This document shows positions 1 through 12,279 of a stretch of 64,000 nucleotides of DNA, piece by piece. Source of the DNA: Letharia columbiana (lineage: Eukaryota > Ascomycota > Lecanoromycetes > Lecanorales > Parmeliaceae). The stretch is from NCBI RefSeq assembly GCF_014066305.1, contig NW_023501095.1, forward strand, positions 55,001-119,000, given 5' to 3'. The first letter of the stretch is position 1; the number at the start of each line of letters is the position of its first letter. Below the pieces are notes generated by a model. It did not search any database. It was not told the DNA's origin and worked only from the letters and a program-made list of their open reading frames with translations. The translations under genes were made by a program, and so were the position numbers.

Positions 1-1744
1 GTACCGCCCTACAAGTACTCATAGACCTGGACCGGAGGGTCCTCCGTCTTAAGGAAGTTGTGTGTGGCGAACAGCAAATTGCTATACTCGTAGCGGAAGC
101 TGTGCCTTGAGTGCGCAGCGGCTCTCCGTAGTCCCGATGAAATGGAATGTTTGAATGTCTGAATGCCGCTCGAAGTTTGTCCCATGTTGCCGCTGCAGCG
201 AATTGTGTCTTTACGAGGCAGGTCTGTTTGAAGAAGCAAGACAACAACATTCATCAAGCGTGGAAGCTCGGACGCCGGCAAGGTTCAGATTAGCGTGCCA
301 AGGATGTCCTATCAGTCAATCTCTTGGCGTTTGGTCTGCGATTCTTTTCCCGCTGACAACCTGCATCATGGACGCACTGCTAATGGTCCCGGCATACATT
401 CAGGAAGATGCGGCATCTGTGAGCTTGTTGCAAAGGCAAAATGCAAAATGCAAAATGCCGCAATGTTGGCTTGAGGATACTTTATCATACTCTAGCGGAA
501 CATGGCCGCACTTGATCTAACCCGGTAGCAGCCTAGTTTCCGCTTACCCGCTCTTTCCTCCTTTCCGAGACGTTGCCGAGAAGGCCTCGGAAAGGAAGAC
601 AGAGAAGTCATTCCATTCCGTCTTCATCATATCCTCATATCATCTGATCCTGCACCTGCTCCCCATCTTTCTCTTCTTCTCTATTTCCATTTGAATACGC
701 CATCATGCAGCATGTTCAAGGTATAGATTAAGGACTAAATAAAAGTGTTGCTAGCCTTCTTCAAGGGCTGGCCCCATGTCCTTCCGAGGTCCTTTGCTGG
801 ATTACCGCGGCTGATCACCTTACACCAGTCCACACATGAGCTGTTTTCATACTGCGGTTTCTTTGATCTCCTTCAATCTCTTCATTCATTGTACAATCAG
901 ACATCATTTAGTCTCCGCCTCTTTCCGTTGTCGTCAAGAGTGATGATGGTGCCTTGCCACTCTCGCTAATGTCGAATGCATAGATCGTTGATCGATCACT
1001 GCTCTACATTAGGAAACTCGCTCCAGCCTGGACTTTTAAGGACTCCTACATCATTCAACGTTCTAGTACAACAAGTCTGGCCTCCATCACAGCAGGATGA
1101 AGAAAACGGACAAAGAAACTTTCTTACTTCTAAGAAGAAGGGATCGATCCCGCCCTTGTGCTTCAGGCCGCTTGAGTTCCCCATTTCTCCCGGTCACTGG
1201 AGCATGCCTGCAACAATACGTGGACCACTAAGCACCCTGCAAAATAGTTAGCTACAGGTCTGCGGCATTCGCTGGCGCGAATGCTTACATGGGGTCGGTA
1301 GAATTATTTCAAATTTCCCCCAATCACTATAGGTCCAGACTTTTAGAAACCATGGTGGATGATATTGGCCTCCAGTCAATCCACTGGGATCGCTGTCCTA
1401 TGCAGCGGAAGTCGGTGGGCCATGCAAAGAGTGACCATGCGCAGCTTCGTTGGCGATCGAGTAGAGAAGACTTCCTTTAGGGTATCGTCTCCATGCTCCA
1501 TGGCATCTACCCCGCTTCCATTGTTTTCCGAGAGCTGCCCTGCATCCCCAAGTCTCTTTCCTGTCTGCACGCCTTCCGCGACATGCCGCAAGGCGTCCGT
1601 TCCGTCTTTCCTAAGATCTGGGCACGTCGTCCGATATCAAGGCACAGGTTCAATCACATTCTCATTTTCAATTTAAAAAGCCTTCGATTGCTTCGCCATT
1701 CCACCTCTCAAACTCGTGATAGTTCCTCCTGGCATTCTTCCACC
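1..1744. other. Left-edge region without a recognisable gene
   Basis: No reading frame here looks like a known protein, and the short ORFs on both strands overlap one another without conserved motifs. A small tandem repeat of the unit AAAATGC sits near 437-458. The last few hundred bases (about 1400-1744) are pyrimidine-rich and should hold the promoter and 5' leader of the NRPS-like gene that starts at 1745. Confidence 0.5.
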
Positions 1745-4700
1745 ATGGCTACCAACCATACGACTACCCCTCCAGCGGACTACGGACACAGATTGATACC
1801 CTCTCTGGTGGATGAATATGCTCGAACCGATCCAGACTACGTCTTTGCACTGGTTCCAAAGGCGGCAAGCTTCGCGGATGGCCTGGAGAAGATCACTATC
1901 AGTACCTTTGCTCGGGCAGTGAACGAGATTGCCTCGCGGATCGACTCGACTCTTGGGAAGAGTACTGATTTCGACACGATTGCCTACATTGGTCCCAGTC
2001 AGTCACTACGTCAACGAAAATGAACCACTCCAAAGCTGACCCCCAGTAGCGGATCTCAGGTACTTTGTCATTGCCATTGCTGCTTCCAAAGCGGGTTATA
2101 AGGTCGGTCTACGCGTCTGAATTCCAGAGACCTTACCATAAAACTAATACATACCCCAGACTTTACTACCCTCCCCACGCAATAGCATCGAGGGCATTCT
2201 ATCTCTTCTCCAATCCACCAAATGCCAGACCTTGCTCAGCGCCCCCGATACCAAAGTCGACCACATCTTGGAAAAGCATTCCATGCGACACATTGTCATT
2301 AGAACATTCAAGGAGTGGGTGGCTTCAGAGTCTGTTGCCCACTATCCATACGAGAAGACTTTCGAGGAGGCAGCTCATGACCCGTTCATCGTCATACATA
2401 CATCGGGGAGTACTGGCTTACCGAAGCCTGTCACACTTTACCACGGAGGACTCGCAACTCCAGATGCGCATCACATGATGCCTCGGTTGGATGGTTACGA
2501 TCCTGAGATCATTACTCCACAAGGCCAAGGCCCTACACGCATTTTCACTAGCCTGCCCCCGTTTCATGTAAGTCATATTCTACATCTATCCACCTCACTG
2601 CAGACGTTGTCGTGTATTCATATCAAGTACAGGTGGCCGGGATACTGGGTTCACTTGTTCTTGCCTTGTATTACCACCAAACAATCGTTTGGCCGCCTGC
2701 TGGCCGACCAGTCAGTACAGATATGGTCGATGACCTTCTCGATAACGTGGAGGTAGACGGTTGCTTCCTTGCACCTTCTGTGTTGGAGGACTTGAGTCAG
2801 TCGGAGAGCTCTCTGGAGAAGCTGAGGAAAATCAAATTTGTGGAATATGGTGGAGGTCTGGTCCCTCGCATCCCTTTCATATTCGCCATGCTGACTAAGT
2901 ATAAGGGCCTCTTGCCAGACGTGCTGGTGATATAGTCGCAAAGTATACCAATGTCATCAACATATTGGGCTCTTCAGAAGCGGCACTCTCACCACTGTAT
3001 CACAAGGAGCCAGAAGACTGGATGTATTTCCACTTTAATCCTGAGATGAAAGGTGTCGAATTCCGAGAGGTCAGTGACGGGCTTTACGAACAGTTCTTTC
3101 TGCGTCATCCGTCCACGGATACCTATCACGCCACGTGGTACACTTTTCCGGACCAGTCAGAGTACTCGATGAAAGACCTCTTCTCTAAGCATCCGACTAA
3201 ACCCAACTTATGGTTCTATGAGGGCAGATCAGACGATGTGATTGTGTTCTCCAATGGTGAAAAGTTCAATCCCAGCGCAATGGAAGCCACATTGCGTACG
3301 CACCCGGATGTCACTCATGTTGTTGTTGTTGGGCAAGCGAGGTTCGAGCCAGCCGCGTTGATTGAGCTCAAGGAATCACCGTTGGAAGAGGCGAAGAAGG
3401 ATCTACTCGATAGCTTCACACCATACCTCATCAAGGTCAATGAGACCGCCCCAGCTTACGCGAAGCTTCAGCGAGATCACATCGCTTTTATCAAACCAGA
3501 CAAGCCAATGATTATGGCGGACAAAGGTACTATCAAGCGAGCCGCGACTACGAAAGCGTACGAGGAGGAGATCGATCAAATCTATGCGAATGCTGACGAT
3601 GCTTCATTACCTACAATCAGTCTGGATGCTGAGGATCTAGATGCTCTAACAGAAGGGTTGCGAGAGCTGTTGGTGGGGACTATCGGACTGGAAGCCATTG
3701 CACCAGACCAGGACATCTTCGCCGTTGGAGCGGACTCCTTACAAGTCATGAATCTCGTGCGACAGCTCCGGTCTTCTTTCACAGCTCAGCAGGGACATGG
3801 AGTGATCCCTCCTCATTTGATTACGCCAAAGATCGTATACTCCAATCCAACAGCAGCCAGACTAGCCAATGCTCTCCACCAACTGACGGGTCATAGCGCA
3901 GAAGTTTCCGAGAAATTGGAGGAAGAACGAATCAAAAAGATGGAAGAAATGCTTTCCAAGTACTCCGAAGACCTACCGAAAGCCTCTGCGAAAGACCTAC
4001 CGGAAGCCTTTGCCAACGGTATTGATATCAAAGAAGACAACGACAAGCTGACTGTTGTCCTCACGGGCAGTACCGGCTCCCTCGGCTCCTACCTTCTCGA
4101 CGCTTTGCTGGCCTCTGACCAAGTGTCGAAAATCATCTGCCTCAACCGTGGAATCCACAGCGAAGACAAGCAGAAAAGATTGAATGCCTCTCGAGGCCTT
4201 GTTACTGAATGGGGAAGAGACAAGGTCCAATTCCTTACTACTGACCTCGGCAAACCTCGTCTCGGCTTGAACGACCATGACTATGGTCTTCTCGTCAAAG
4301 AAGCCTCCTTCATAATCCGTAAGTCAACTATCATCCCCCACTTTGCCGAAATCCTCGCTAATCGTCAAATCAATCAGACAACCAATGGCAGGTAGATTTC
4401 AACCTCAGCCTCGACTCGTTCGAGCCCCACATCGCCGGCGTCCGCGACTTCATCACCCTCTCAAGCGAATCGGCGAAGAAGCCCCCGATCCTATTCACAT
4501 CCAGCGTCTCCACGCTCGGGAACTGGCACGCCAAACACCCGGGCGAGAAAGTGCCGGAAAAGGCGTTTCACGACTTCACGATCCCCTCGGCGATGGGTTA
4601 CGGCGAGTCGAAATACATCGCCGAGTTGCTGCTCGAAGCCGGCGCGGAGAAGTGCGGGGTCCCCGCCGTCATCTGCCGGGTGGGGCAGCTGGCGGGTCCG

Positions 4701-5405
4701 GTGACGAAGAAGGGAGGGATGTGGAGTAAGCAGGAATGGCTGCCGAGTGTAAGTTTCCGCCCGTCCTTTGTCCTACGCATCATCAATGTGTCGCCCGAAG
4801 AAAAGCGTGGAAGTTGTGATTATCAAGGTACCATCACCTCTACCCCGAGCTGACATCACATTCCCGACGTCAAGATAATAGCAAGCTCGAAATACCTCAA
4901 CCAAATCCCCACCGACATCCCAAGCCAGGACACCGTATCCTGGGTCCCCGTCGACATCACCGCCAACATCATCCTCGACCTCGTCCTCGCCAACGCCTCC
5001 CAACCACCACCACCATCATCGTCAGCCGAGGCCCCCAAATCCCACAACTACAACATCGTCAACCCGCACCCCGGCTCCTGGTCCGCCCTCGTCCCCGCCG
5101 TCACCCGCTATTTCCAAGGCGGCAACGACGGCACGACCAAAACCCCCGCACCACCCATCACCCCCGTCCCCTTCACGGCCTGGCTCTCCGCCCTCCGCGC
5201 CTCCGCGGCCCTGGGCACCGAGGACGTGGCCCGGAACCCGGGCATCAAGCTGCTCGAGTTCTACGGCGGGATGAGCGAGGACGGGGCGGAGGAGGAGGTG
5301 ATGCTGGAGACGGCGGAGACGGCGAGGGGCAGTGCGAGCATGCGGGCGTTGGGGCCGGTGGGGGAGGAGTGGATGGGGATTTGGTTGGGGCAGTGGGGGT
5401 TTTAG
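1745..5405 (+). CDS. NRPS-like adenylation-carrier-reductase (A-T-R) enzyme
   Basis: Predicted 1084-aa multidomain enzyme that should activate a carboxylic acid as an acyl-AMP, load it on a carrier domain and release it reductively with NAD(P)H. Seven exons fit: 1745-1997, 2047-2102, 2160-2567, 2633-2855, 2906-4318, 4378-4748, 4875-5405, with phases that close. The start is the ATG in the context CACCATGG. The AMP-binding core VIHTSGSTGLPKP lies near residue 180. The phosphopantetheine-site GADSLQV is near residue 590. The reductase Rossmann motif TGSTGSLGSYLL is near residue 700, with YGESKY further on as the probable catalytic Tyr/Lys pair. There is no condensation domain, so this is not a peptide-forming NRPS. 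The order matches fungal carboxylic-acid-reductase-like and Lys2-like enzymes; the missing alpha-aminoadipate N-terminus argues against Lys2. The substrate cannot be told. No other biosynthetic gene adjoins it. Confidence 0.9.
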
Positions 5406-5444
5406 GTTGGTGTAGGGTTGATTGAATTGGGTTGATGAAAATTG

Positions 5445-5477
<33 letters not shown>

Positions 5478-6197
5478 AGTTGTCCCATTCATGAAAAACA
5501 CGCATCAATGCACGCATAGGGGCCCACATAGAGTGTAGAGAGTGGTTGGGCCGTCTCACGCCGGGGGATAGCAAGCCTAAATAGGCCTAAATGGAGGCCT
5601 GAACAGGCAAATTTCTCGTACCCCAGCGCAAGAAAACTCCCATGCCTATGGCATAGACCTGGAGTGGAATGATAGCTAGCTATGTACAGGTGTGGGTGGG
5701 TGGGACAAAAAGTATGCAATGGCTCCGAAAGAGACGAGATCGAGTTGAAGAGCCATTGACGGGTGCGAAACAGGTGGCTATATAGGTAGCTCGTACTGGA
5801 CACCTGTCTCCTTCCTTACCCCTTGCGGGGGTACCGACAGGGCCATGAAACAGGGGCATGTCATGTGACCCACTAACCCCCAGTCTCACTGTGGCGACTA
5901 TGCTGGGTAGATACAGTACTGTGCCCCAAGCAGGTCCTTACGAATCTAGCCTTACTTGACCGTCTTACTCGACCGCGATTCACAGAATTCAATTCTTGGT
6001 TCATTCAGTGGGCCCGCGTGATCAGAACAGTGAGGCGGAATCCTACCTCACGGCGAGGACCCGTGAGAAGCTTGGTACCGTGACGACCCAGCCTGCGCTC
6101 CGCACGTCTAGGAGCAAAAGGAATAGGAAGCCAAATCGGGTGCTCGTGTCCCGTTACATCCACCGAGGTGTAGCGACGCCATTCACAAGCCCATACG
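5406..6197. other. Intergenic region with an ATTG microsatellite
   Basis: This is the gap between two convergent genes. A GATT/ATTG tetranucleotide run lies at about 5444-5475, directly after the NRPS-like stop codon and probably within its 3' UTR. No coding frame on either strand shows a recognisable motif. Confidence 0.5.
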
Positions 6198-7974
6198 TCA
6201 CCGGTAGGAAAACCTGTCATCGTCGAGCCGATCCCAGAAGGGTGACGGGCGGACCATTTCGCCGTCCATGACGAACGGCATCCGGATGTGAGGGCCCTTG
6301 GTCGCTCTTTCGGTCGCGGTGTTCATGATGAGCTCTTGCTGATGGGTCCAGAGAGGGTCTGCCGAGGACAGTTTGGTCCGGAGCGCTTTGAGCTCGGCGC
6401 AGTGGACGTGGGCGATGCCGACGCGGGCCTCGTCGTCGCGGTCGGATAGATCGAAGGTGAAGCGTTGCTGGTCTGCTCGCAAGGTGTCCAGGGAATATAG
6501 ACGAGAGGCTGCGGGACTTTTGGAGCCGGCGATGAGATCGAGGGATCGGAGGCGGGGTGTGGGGATCGGATGGCCTCTGCGAACCCGAGAATTGAGGATC
6601 TCCTGCCATAGGTATTGCCAAATTCCTGGGACGCTGTCTTCTGTTGCCTTGGGAGAAGTAGGGTTGTCATGTTGGGGATTTTCGATCAAGATGTTGAGCT
6701 CCAGATGGACAAGGAACCAAAATTCATCCGCGATGTATTTGAGCATTGTATATGGCCGTAGATGCCGTCAGCTTGACATTGGAGGCTATGACGACGTGGG
6801 ATATCGGACTTACCCACTCTTGCCCGTTACATTGAATATCAAGACCGAGGCTACGCAGGTTGCGGCAATACTTTGCTATGCGTCCCATGTCCCCGAAGGA
6901 TAAAACAAGTCTTTCACCCCCTCTGCCTACATTTTCGTCTTCATGCAGCCTCAGCTTGATCAATGTCTTCCCAGCGTTTTCCCACAAGTCTTCCTCGCTT
7001 ATCCGGATACAGGAGGTGAATCCAGTCAAGTCCAGGACTTCAAGCTTTTTACATTCTTGCAAAACAATGCCCAAAGGCACACTGTTATCACCAGAGTCTC
7101 CGGCTCGCAACAGAAGTGATTTGAGCCCAGCAAAGTCCGGCATGAACGTTGGAAGGTAAGACACACTGTCCAAGGACAGTCTTTCCAACATTTGCCAAGC
7201 GATTGGGAGTTTGACGATGCCGAAAATGGGGCCGTAAAGCTCAAGAGATCTAAGCAGAAGGATTTGGGGCTCCCCTTGCACCTGGTCTGGTGAAACGCGA
7301 GGAATGTTGAAAGCGGACGCGATCGTAAGGTCGCGCAAATTTGGAGCAGAGGAGAGTACCTTCTTAAGTTCTGTGAAAGCTTGATACTGTCCACTTGTAA
7401 GTGTTACGTCTAAAGAGAAAAGACAAGGTGAGGCGCATAGGCGTGGCAGAGTCTGGGCCGAATCCTGACTCCCGGGATGACGGGTATATAACAAGCATTG
7501 CGGATGGTGTGTTTGGAGGGTCTTTAGGAGCCAGGACAGTATAGGGTACTGGGCGTCCCAGATGAATGTCTTCAGCCCAGTCAATCTTGGTAAAGCTCGA
7601 CCGAGCAGTTCAAGATCCTCCTTGCTACCTTCCCCATGTTGGAGTTTGGCGGACGGAGCCCAGAGGATACGTATCTCTCGAACTTTGGCGCTCAAATCGT
7701 CGTCAGTCAACAGCTGTTTGACAAGTCGTCCGTTGACATCTCGCCTGCTACGGTTGAACGTGAAATGAATGACACGGTAAATGAAGCTCCTTGAAAAGTG
7801 GGACAATGATCTAGAGCTCAGCGCAACATTCAGCAGGGTTTTAGGGGAACTCTTGCTCAGCTGCAAGTAACATTAGAGCCTAGAGTATGTCATAATCCAA
7901 AGGTCGGATCTCCTCACCACTTCGAGAATCATCAGCTGGACATCTACGTCCAATGCCAGAAGAGCGTTTGCCAT
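6198..7974 (-). CDS. F-box-like / leucine-rich-repeat-type protein
   Basis: Predicted 534-aa protein. Three exons on the minus strand fit: 7918-7974, 6814-7860 and 6198-6698. The N-terminus reads MANALLALDVDVQLMILEVL followed by SKSSPKTLLNVALSSRSL, which is the usual shape of a fungal F-box (LPxEhLxxIhxxL, then a helix around SLxxLxxTSR). Downstream are leucine-rich stretches such as LLRSLELYG and KLEVLDLTGF, as in F-box proteins that recruit ubiquitylation substrates to SCF ligases. The start is the only ATG in frame; upstream extension lacks one. The first intron (57 nt) is clear. The second (6699-6813, 115 nt) is less sure: the donor is a perfect GTAAGT, but the acceptor was picked because it restores the frame. 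No substrate can be inferred. Confidence 0.7.
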
Positions 7975-9106
7975 GGTCTGGATGTCAGTGTTGGCTGTTC
8001 TGGGAGACTCGAGCTGTGCAGGCACAAGATTTGTTGCCCCGATGTTCGAGGATCTCAAAGTCTTGGCATCGGCCGTCTCGGCTGCCTCCGAACCAGCCGC
8101 CCTTGCCGCCGCCGAGTCAGCGAGACGAGCTCAGTGCGTGGCACGCTTATCTCCATCCCCAAAAGCCATCTGCTTATGACCATCGGCAATGCCTTCCTGC
8201 TCGAAATGAGATCCTCACGCCCGCATCCCGCAGTCCGGTGCGAGAGCCTCCGAACAATCAGATTAAAAGCTACAACATATGGCTCACGAAGCGCTTTCCA
8301 GTGCCTTTCCCGACGGCCATGCTTGCCTGCTTGCTTCTGCTGTTTGCCATCAAGGTTGGAGAAGCGCATATCTAGCTCTTGGCTGGGTGCCGGTATCAAG
8401 AGCTTGACTCTCTTGTTCCGCTCCGCTTCCTTGGCTTGCCGGACCTTTGCTCAGTTCTTGCATTGCTTGACTCGAGGTGCCTTTTTAATGTGTGTGCGGC
8501 AGCCCGGAATTGAGCTTAGTTGCTGTTATCGAGACCTTGGCTTGGTGTTGCCGGCTCGGGCGGGTCGTCTGGGTTCAGGTCTTGGAGAAGTGGTGGTGGA
8601 TGCGAAGAAGGAAAGGAGAACTTGGCTTGGGGTGCAAGGATATGCTATGGCTAGGCAATGTATCCAGAAGCCGTCACTATCGATGACGATGTTGTTCTGG
8701 AAGAAGTCATTGTTAGAAACAATAATGCCTGCGAAGGAATCCCTAGCAATCAGACATTCTGCCAGGTAACAGAACGCTGTGAGCACTTGGGACGTTTTGG
8801 CAAGTTCCCCTCAACTTGCACCTGCAATAAATATCCTCTCAGTGCTGGCCCATTGTTAAGGTGGAGAACAAGCTCGCTCATCTCGCTGACAAGGGTCAAC
8901 TCGGTTTGATGGAAGGAGTGTTGATGGATCTAGACGGCGGCAGTAGCACGCGCATCATAAAAATTTCGAAAGTTGTTACAGGCAAAAGCGGTGTTGCCAA
9001 ATGTAATTTGGTGCAGGTGATCCTGAGTGAACTTCTAAAATCCAACCTTTGCAGACCTCAGCCGGCACAATCTCACCCGCATCGCCAATCTCGTGATGAA
9101 TGCACA
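7975..9106. other. Divergent intergenic region, no confident gene
   Basis: This 1.1-kb gap separates the minus-strand F-box-like gene from the plus-strand gene at 9107, so it should hold both promoters. Open frames exist on both strands (for example about 8134-8769 plus and 8055-8399 minus), but they shadow each other, are rich in Arg, Ser and Cys, and show no domain. I see no supported gene. Confidence 0.45.
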
Positions 9107-10115
9107 ATGTCTCGACAACAGCGGCATTCCTCCATCCTCACACCGCAAGGCCTGGAAGGCTGCATCTTGTTCCTCAAGAAAATCAAAGACGTCCACAATT
9201 ACTATCTCGAGAAATATGACCTTGAGTCTTCAGTGTTCTGGCATCCAGTACTAGTCCTCCAGACTGACGACGATATGTATCGTCCGTGTCTCATTCGCCT
9301 CGCAGCAACAAACCTCGATGCTAACCTAGTCCTTGAGACAGCTGACTACACTCAACCATTGCAACGCAGAAGACTGCTTCCCTCCGTCAGACATCAAGCT
9401 CTACCTTGCCGTAAGGCCGAAGCATCCGCCTTACCCCGGCCAGCCTCAACTGAACCTCCAAGGTGACGCCACATTTCGCAGGCCAGGTTACATCAGCATA
9501 CGAAGAGAGTACCTCGTCCATCAAAGCATGCTGCAGCCTTACGATTGGGACCAGCCCCCAAACTACTACCGGCTCACTCAGAGAAGCTTTGCAGTCGTTG
9601 TCGCGAAACTCAATACTATTTACTACCACACAAGAGTCAATAAGCTCAACGCTGAGGACTGCGCAAGGAGACTAGCCACATCCAGAGCAAAGGAGTCCGC
9701 TGCCAAAGCTGCTAATCTCAACGCCGATGTAATGAGATTGATGACGGTTAGGGACTCACTGCCACCGAGCCGGCCAAGAATAGACCGCCAGCCTGAAAAA
9801 TCTGACCCTCCGGCTCCATTCGCCGTAATTACTACGAGATCCATTCGAGGAGAGTCTGAGACCTCCACTTCTTTCGGCCAGATCAAGTTGCTTGTATCTG
9901 TGGTTCTACTGGCTGCTGCTATGATCTGGGCAAAGGGCAAGTCAGATCCAGCCTGTAGTGAATGGCTTGTCAGAAGATCCTTCGAGATATTAATGCAGGT
10001 GTGGATAGTGGCTCTCGGTGTATCTTGGGGACTTGGGAAATTGATCACAATTGGTCTTAGGATGCTTGGAAACGCGGTCGGCGGTTGGGGCGAAGGGCTT
10101 CTAAGGAGTATCTGA
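9107..10115 (+). CDS. Fungal hypothetical protein with C-terminal membrane segments, frame disrupted
   Basis: The N-terminal part starts at ATG 9107 and reads LTPQGLEGCILFLKKIKDV and later FWHPVLVLQ. From memory this resembles a fungal protein class with a conserved (LTPGTIFWLP)...(HPVVVLS) signature. The C-terminal part, DIKLYLAVRPKHPPYPGQPQ then RREYLVHQSMLQPYDW and YYRLTQRSF, fits the same class but lies one frame away, with the switch at about 9325-9370. No GT-AG intron removes the shift without deleting conserved residues; 9282-9369 restores the frame but has a weak donor. Two hydrophobic segments near the end (LLVSVVLLAAAMIWA and LMQVWIVALGVSWGL) suggest membrane anchoring. The gene may be a recent pseudogene, carry a sequencing error, or use an intron I did not find. 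Function is unknown. Confidence 0.5.
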
Positions 10116-10290
10116 ACTGCGTTGGTGCAAAGGTCAATGGCGGCGTGGAAGAAGCCCCCGGGGGAGGGGATGTTAATCGAATGATATTACAGAGTACTGG
10201 GAAAAGCAGTCAAAGAGCTTGTGGATGGGGAGACTTGCCTGGTGGTCTTCTGGCTTGACGTTGCATGGAACCCGAGGGTGTTGAGGTTCA

Positions 10291-10351
10291 CTTCACGGTC
10301 TGGCTGGCGGGGAACGAATGAGAGAATCTGAGCCTGGGGCTGAAGACTTTT
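10291..10351. repeat. Direct repeat, copy 1
   Basis: About 61 nt, beginning TTCACGGTCTGGCTGGCGGG, that recur about 693 nt downstream at 10984-11046 with roughly 90 percent identity. It lies about 175 nt after the stop codon at 10115. The second copy lies about 175 nt after the stop of the relic ORF at 10645-10809, which suggests that a whole gene plus its 3' flank was duplicated in tandem. Confidence 0.75.
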
Positions 10352-10644
10352 CAACTGCAGCCATGTGTGTCGTCGGATGGTTCTGCCGGACGATCTACAA
10401 TTACTAACATTCAGATGGTGTCAAACGATTTAGTTTAATCACGAACGAACAACTATTGTTTTACTATTTCGGCTGGGCTTTAAATCTTATATCTGAGCGA
10501 GTTATTATCCGTGCTTGTGTAATATAAAATTGTGAACCTCGGCTGCAAAGCTTGCAACTACTAGTTTTCTAAACTCATACGACAAGCAACTGTCCATCCC
10601 GATCAACGCGATCCAGCTTTGATAAACACTGTGCAGGAATCGTC

Positions 10645-10809
10645 ATGCTTACTTCCGATGTGATTGCTCAGGGTCGCATATTCTGGCTTATGGATCCATA
10701 CAAAGATCAAGACTCAGACGGTGAGCCATATGATCTACCTGAGACAGTCAGCGGCATTAAACGCGGATTGCTTGGACATCCCGTTATGGTCTTGCACGCC
10801 CTAGAATAA
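10645..10809 (+). pseudogene. Relic of the same family as the 9107-10115 gene
   Basis: A 54-codon ORF beginning MLTSDVIAQGRIFWLMDPY, with GLLGHPVMVLHALE just before the stop. This is the same (start)...(GRIFWL)...(HPVxVL) arrangement as the N-terminal part of the preceding gene. The frame continues past the TAA with DVAVCLVSN, like the next conserved block, and then decays. No C-terminal half is found before 11 kb. I read it as a truncated tandem duplicate; a short functional peptide is possible but less likely. Confidence 0.55.
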
Positions 10810-10983
10810 ACGACTGATGTCGCTGTATGCCTCGTTAGTAATTATCTTCTACTGCCCGCCACTACCTTGCTGGTGATTGAATATCAATGCAACTCGTTCC
10901 AGTCTCAAGGCCGTGATCTCCAGATTGCAACACCCGTTGTGTAGTTCCCTTGCTGTTATCTTCAAGCCGCCATGTTCTATTCT

Positions 10984-11046
10984 ATTCACGGTCTGGGTGG
11001 CGGGGAACGAATGGGAGAATCCGAGTCTCGGGCTGGAAACTTTTCT
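10984..11046. repeat. Direct repeat, copy 2
   Basis: Second copy of the repeat at 10291-10351, with a handful of substitutions and one single-base gap. Same orientation as copy 1. Confidence 0.75.
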
Positions 11047-12279
11047 CTTCTGAAGACTAATCATTGCTCTAGACCTAGACAACCCGGAATCGACCCACGA
11101 TAAGAAGAGTAACCTGCAACGATACATAAAACCGGGCCAATTCACAACCCTAGTTTCAGCAGCATTTACATGTGACGCCACAACGACATTGAAGATCTTT
11201 ACAGAACTCGTTGACGCTCACAAGGTTACGAGACTCGCATTTACAGAAACAAAGCAAGAAAAGTCCCCTGGCGTCTCCGATACAGTGGGGGAATCCTGAA
11301 GGTATCGAGGATGGCTTGCTCATCGAGGATATTAAGAGGAACAAGCAAGACCTTCGGGGTTGTGGCAATTCTGGAGGGCCATGTTTTGCACCGTCGTCAG
11401 TGCAGCAAGAAGGCTAGGATAGAAGAGAACTTGCCTGGAAGCCTTGCGCTTTAAGATTGGATTGGAACTAGACGTTTGGACTCCTGTGTATGCATGACTA
11501 GACAAATCTCATGAGAGAAAAGCAAAGCCTTAGCTCGCAAAACTTGAATCTCGAGCATTCCTACTCGTGTGGGACACTATCGATGCTTTCAAGCGATAGT
11601 AAGAACAACTTCAATGTTACATGGCGGGCCTACCCTATCGGAGCCCATGGTCAGGCCACCTTTTCTGGATTCGAGTTCTAAGCTGTCCTCCATTGCCCAA
11701 ACGTATCGATGACTCCAAGATCGAGATAATTACGTACGCAAGAATGGTAGCGCTTTGCGAACCATCATTGCAATACAATGACGCCATCCACTGTTCATCA
11801 GCCGTGTACAAGCCTTCTCTCGGACCTTGGTCGTCCACACCGTAGAAATCTTATCTTTATCAGCATGTGTGCCATTCAATGCCTTGGAAATACTACTACA
11901 GACCATCACCGTTAACGCCATCAGAACGTTACATGTCGCTTTTGCTGGACCTGCTGTCGATCGCATGGCCCTCATTTTAGGCACAGACGTCCGAGTGGCA
12001 GGTAAATACGTGCGAATGAGAAATGGTCTGTCGTCGGCAGGTTGTTTGAGGAAAGATTTTAGTGTCGCCGCAAATGCACTTGAATCTCCAGCTTCTACTC
12101 GTAGACAGTCGTATTTGTTTGCCCTGTTAGAGCGCCATCTTTGAGGAATATCTAGAAACAGCTGGCCCCTCAACAGCGCAACACTCTGCTGTTATCGTTG
12201 TTCGGCTGTCAGGCAGCGGAGGCTCGGGGGCTGAAAGGAATTGTTGATATTTCTTATCTTATCTTAGCGTCACCACTTT
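11047..12279. other. Region upstream of RNR1 without a supported gene
   Basis: Overlapping ORFs of 100-147 codons exist on both strands at about 11730-12173, but neither shows a recognisable motif and they are shadows of one another. I do not call a gene. Confidence 0.4.

Noticed and set aside
11730..12173. Minus-strand ORF of 147 codons as a gene upstream of RNR1
   Set aside because: The opposite strand is open over much of the same stretch, composition is not coding-like, and no domain or splice structure supports it.
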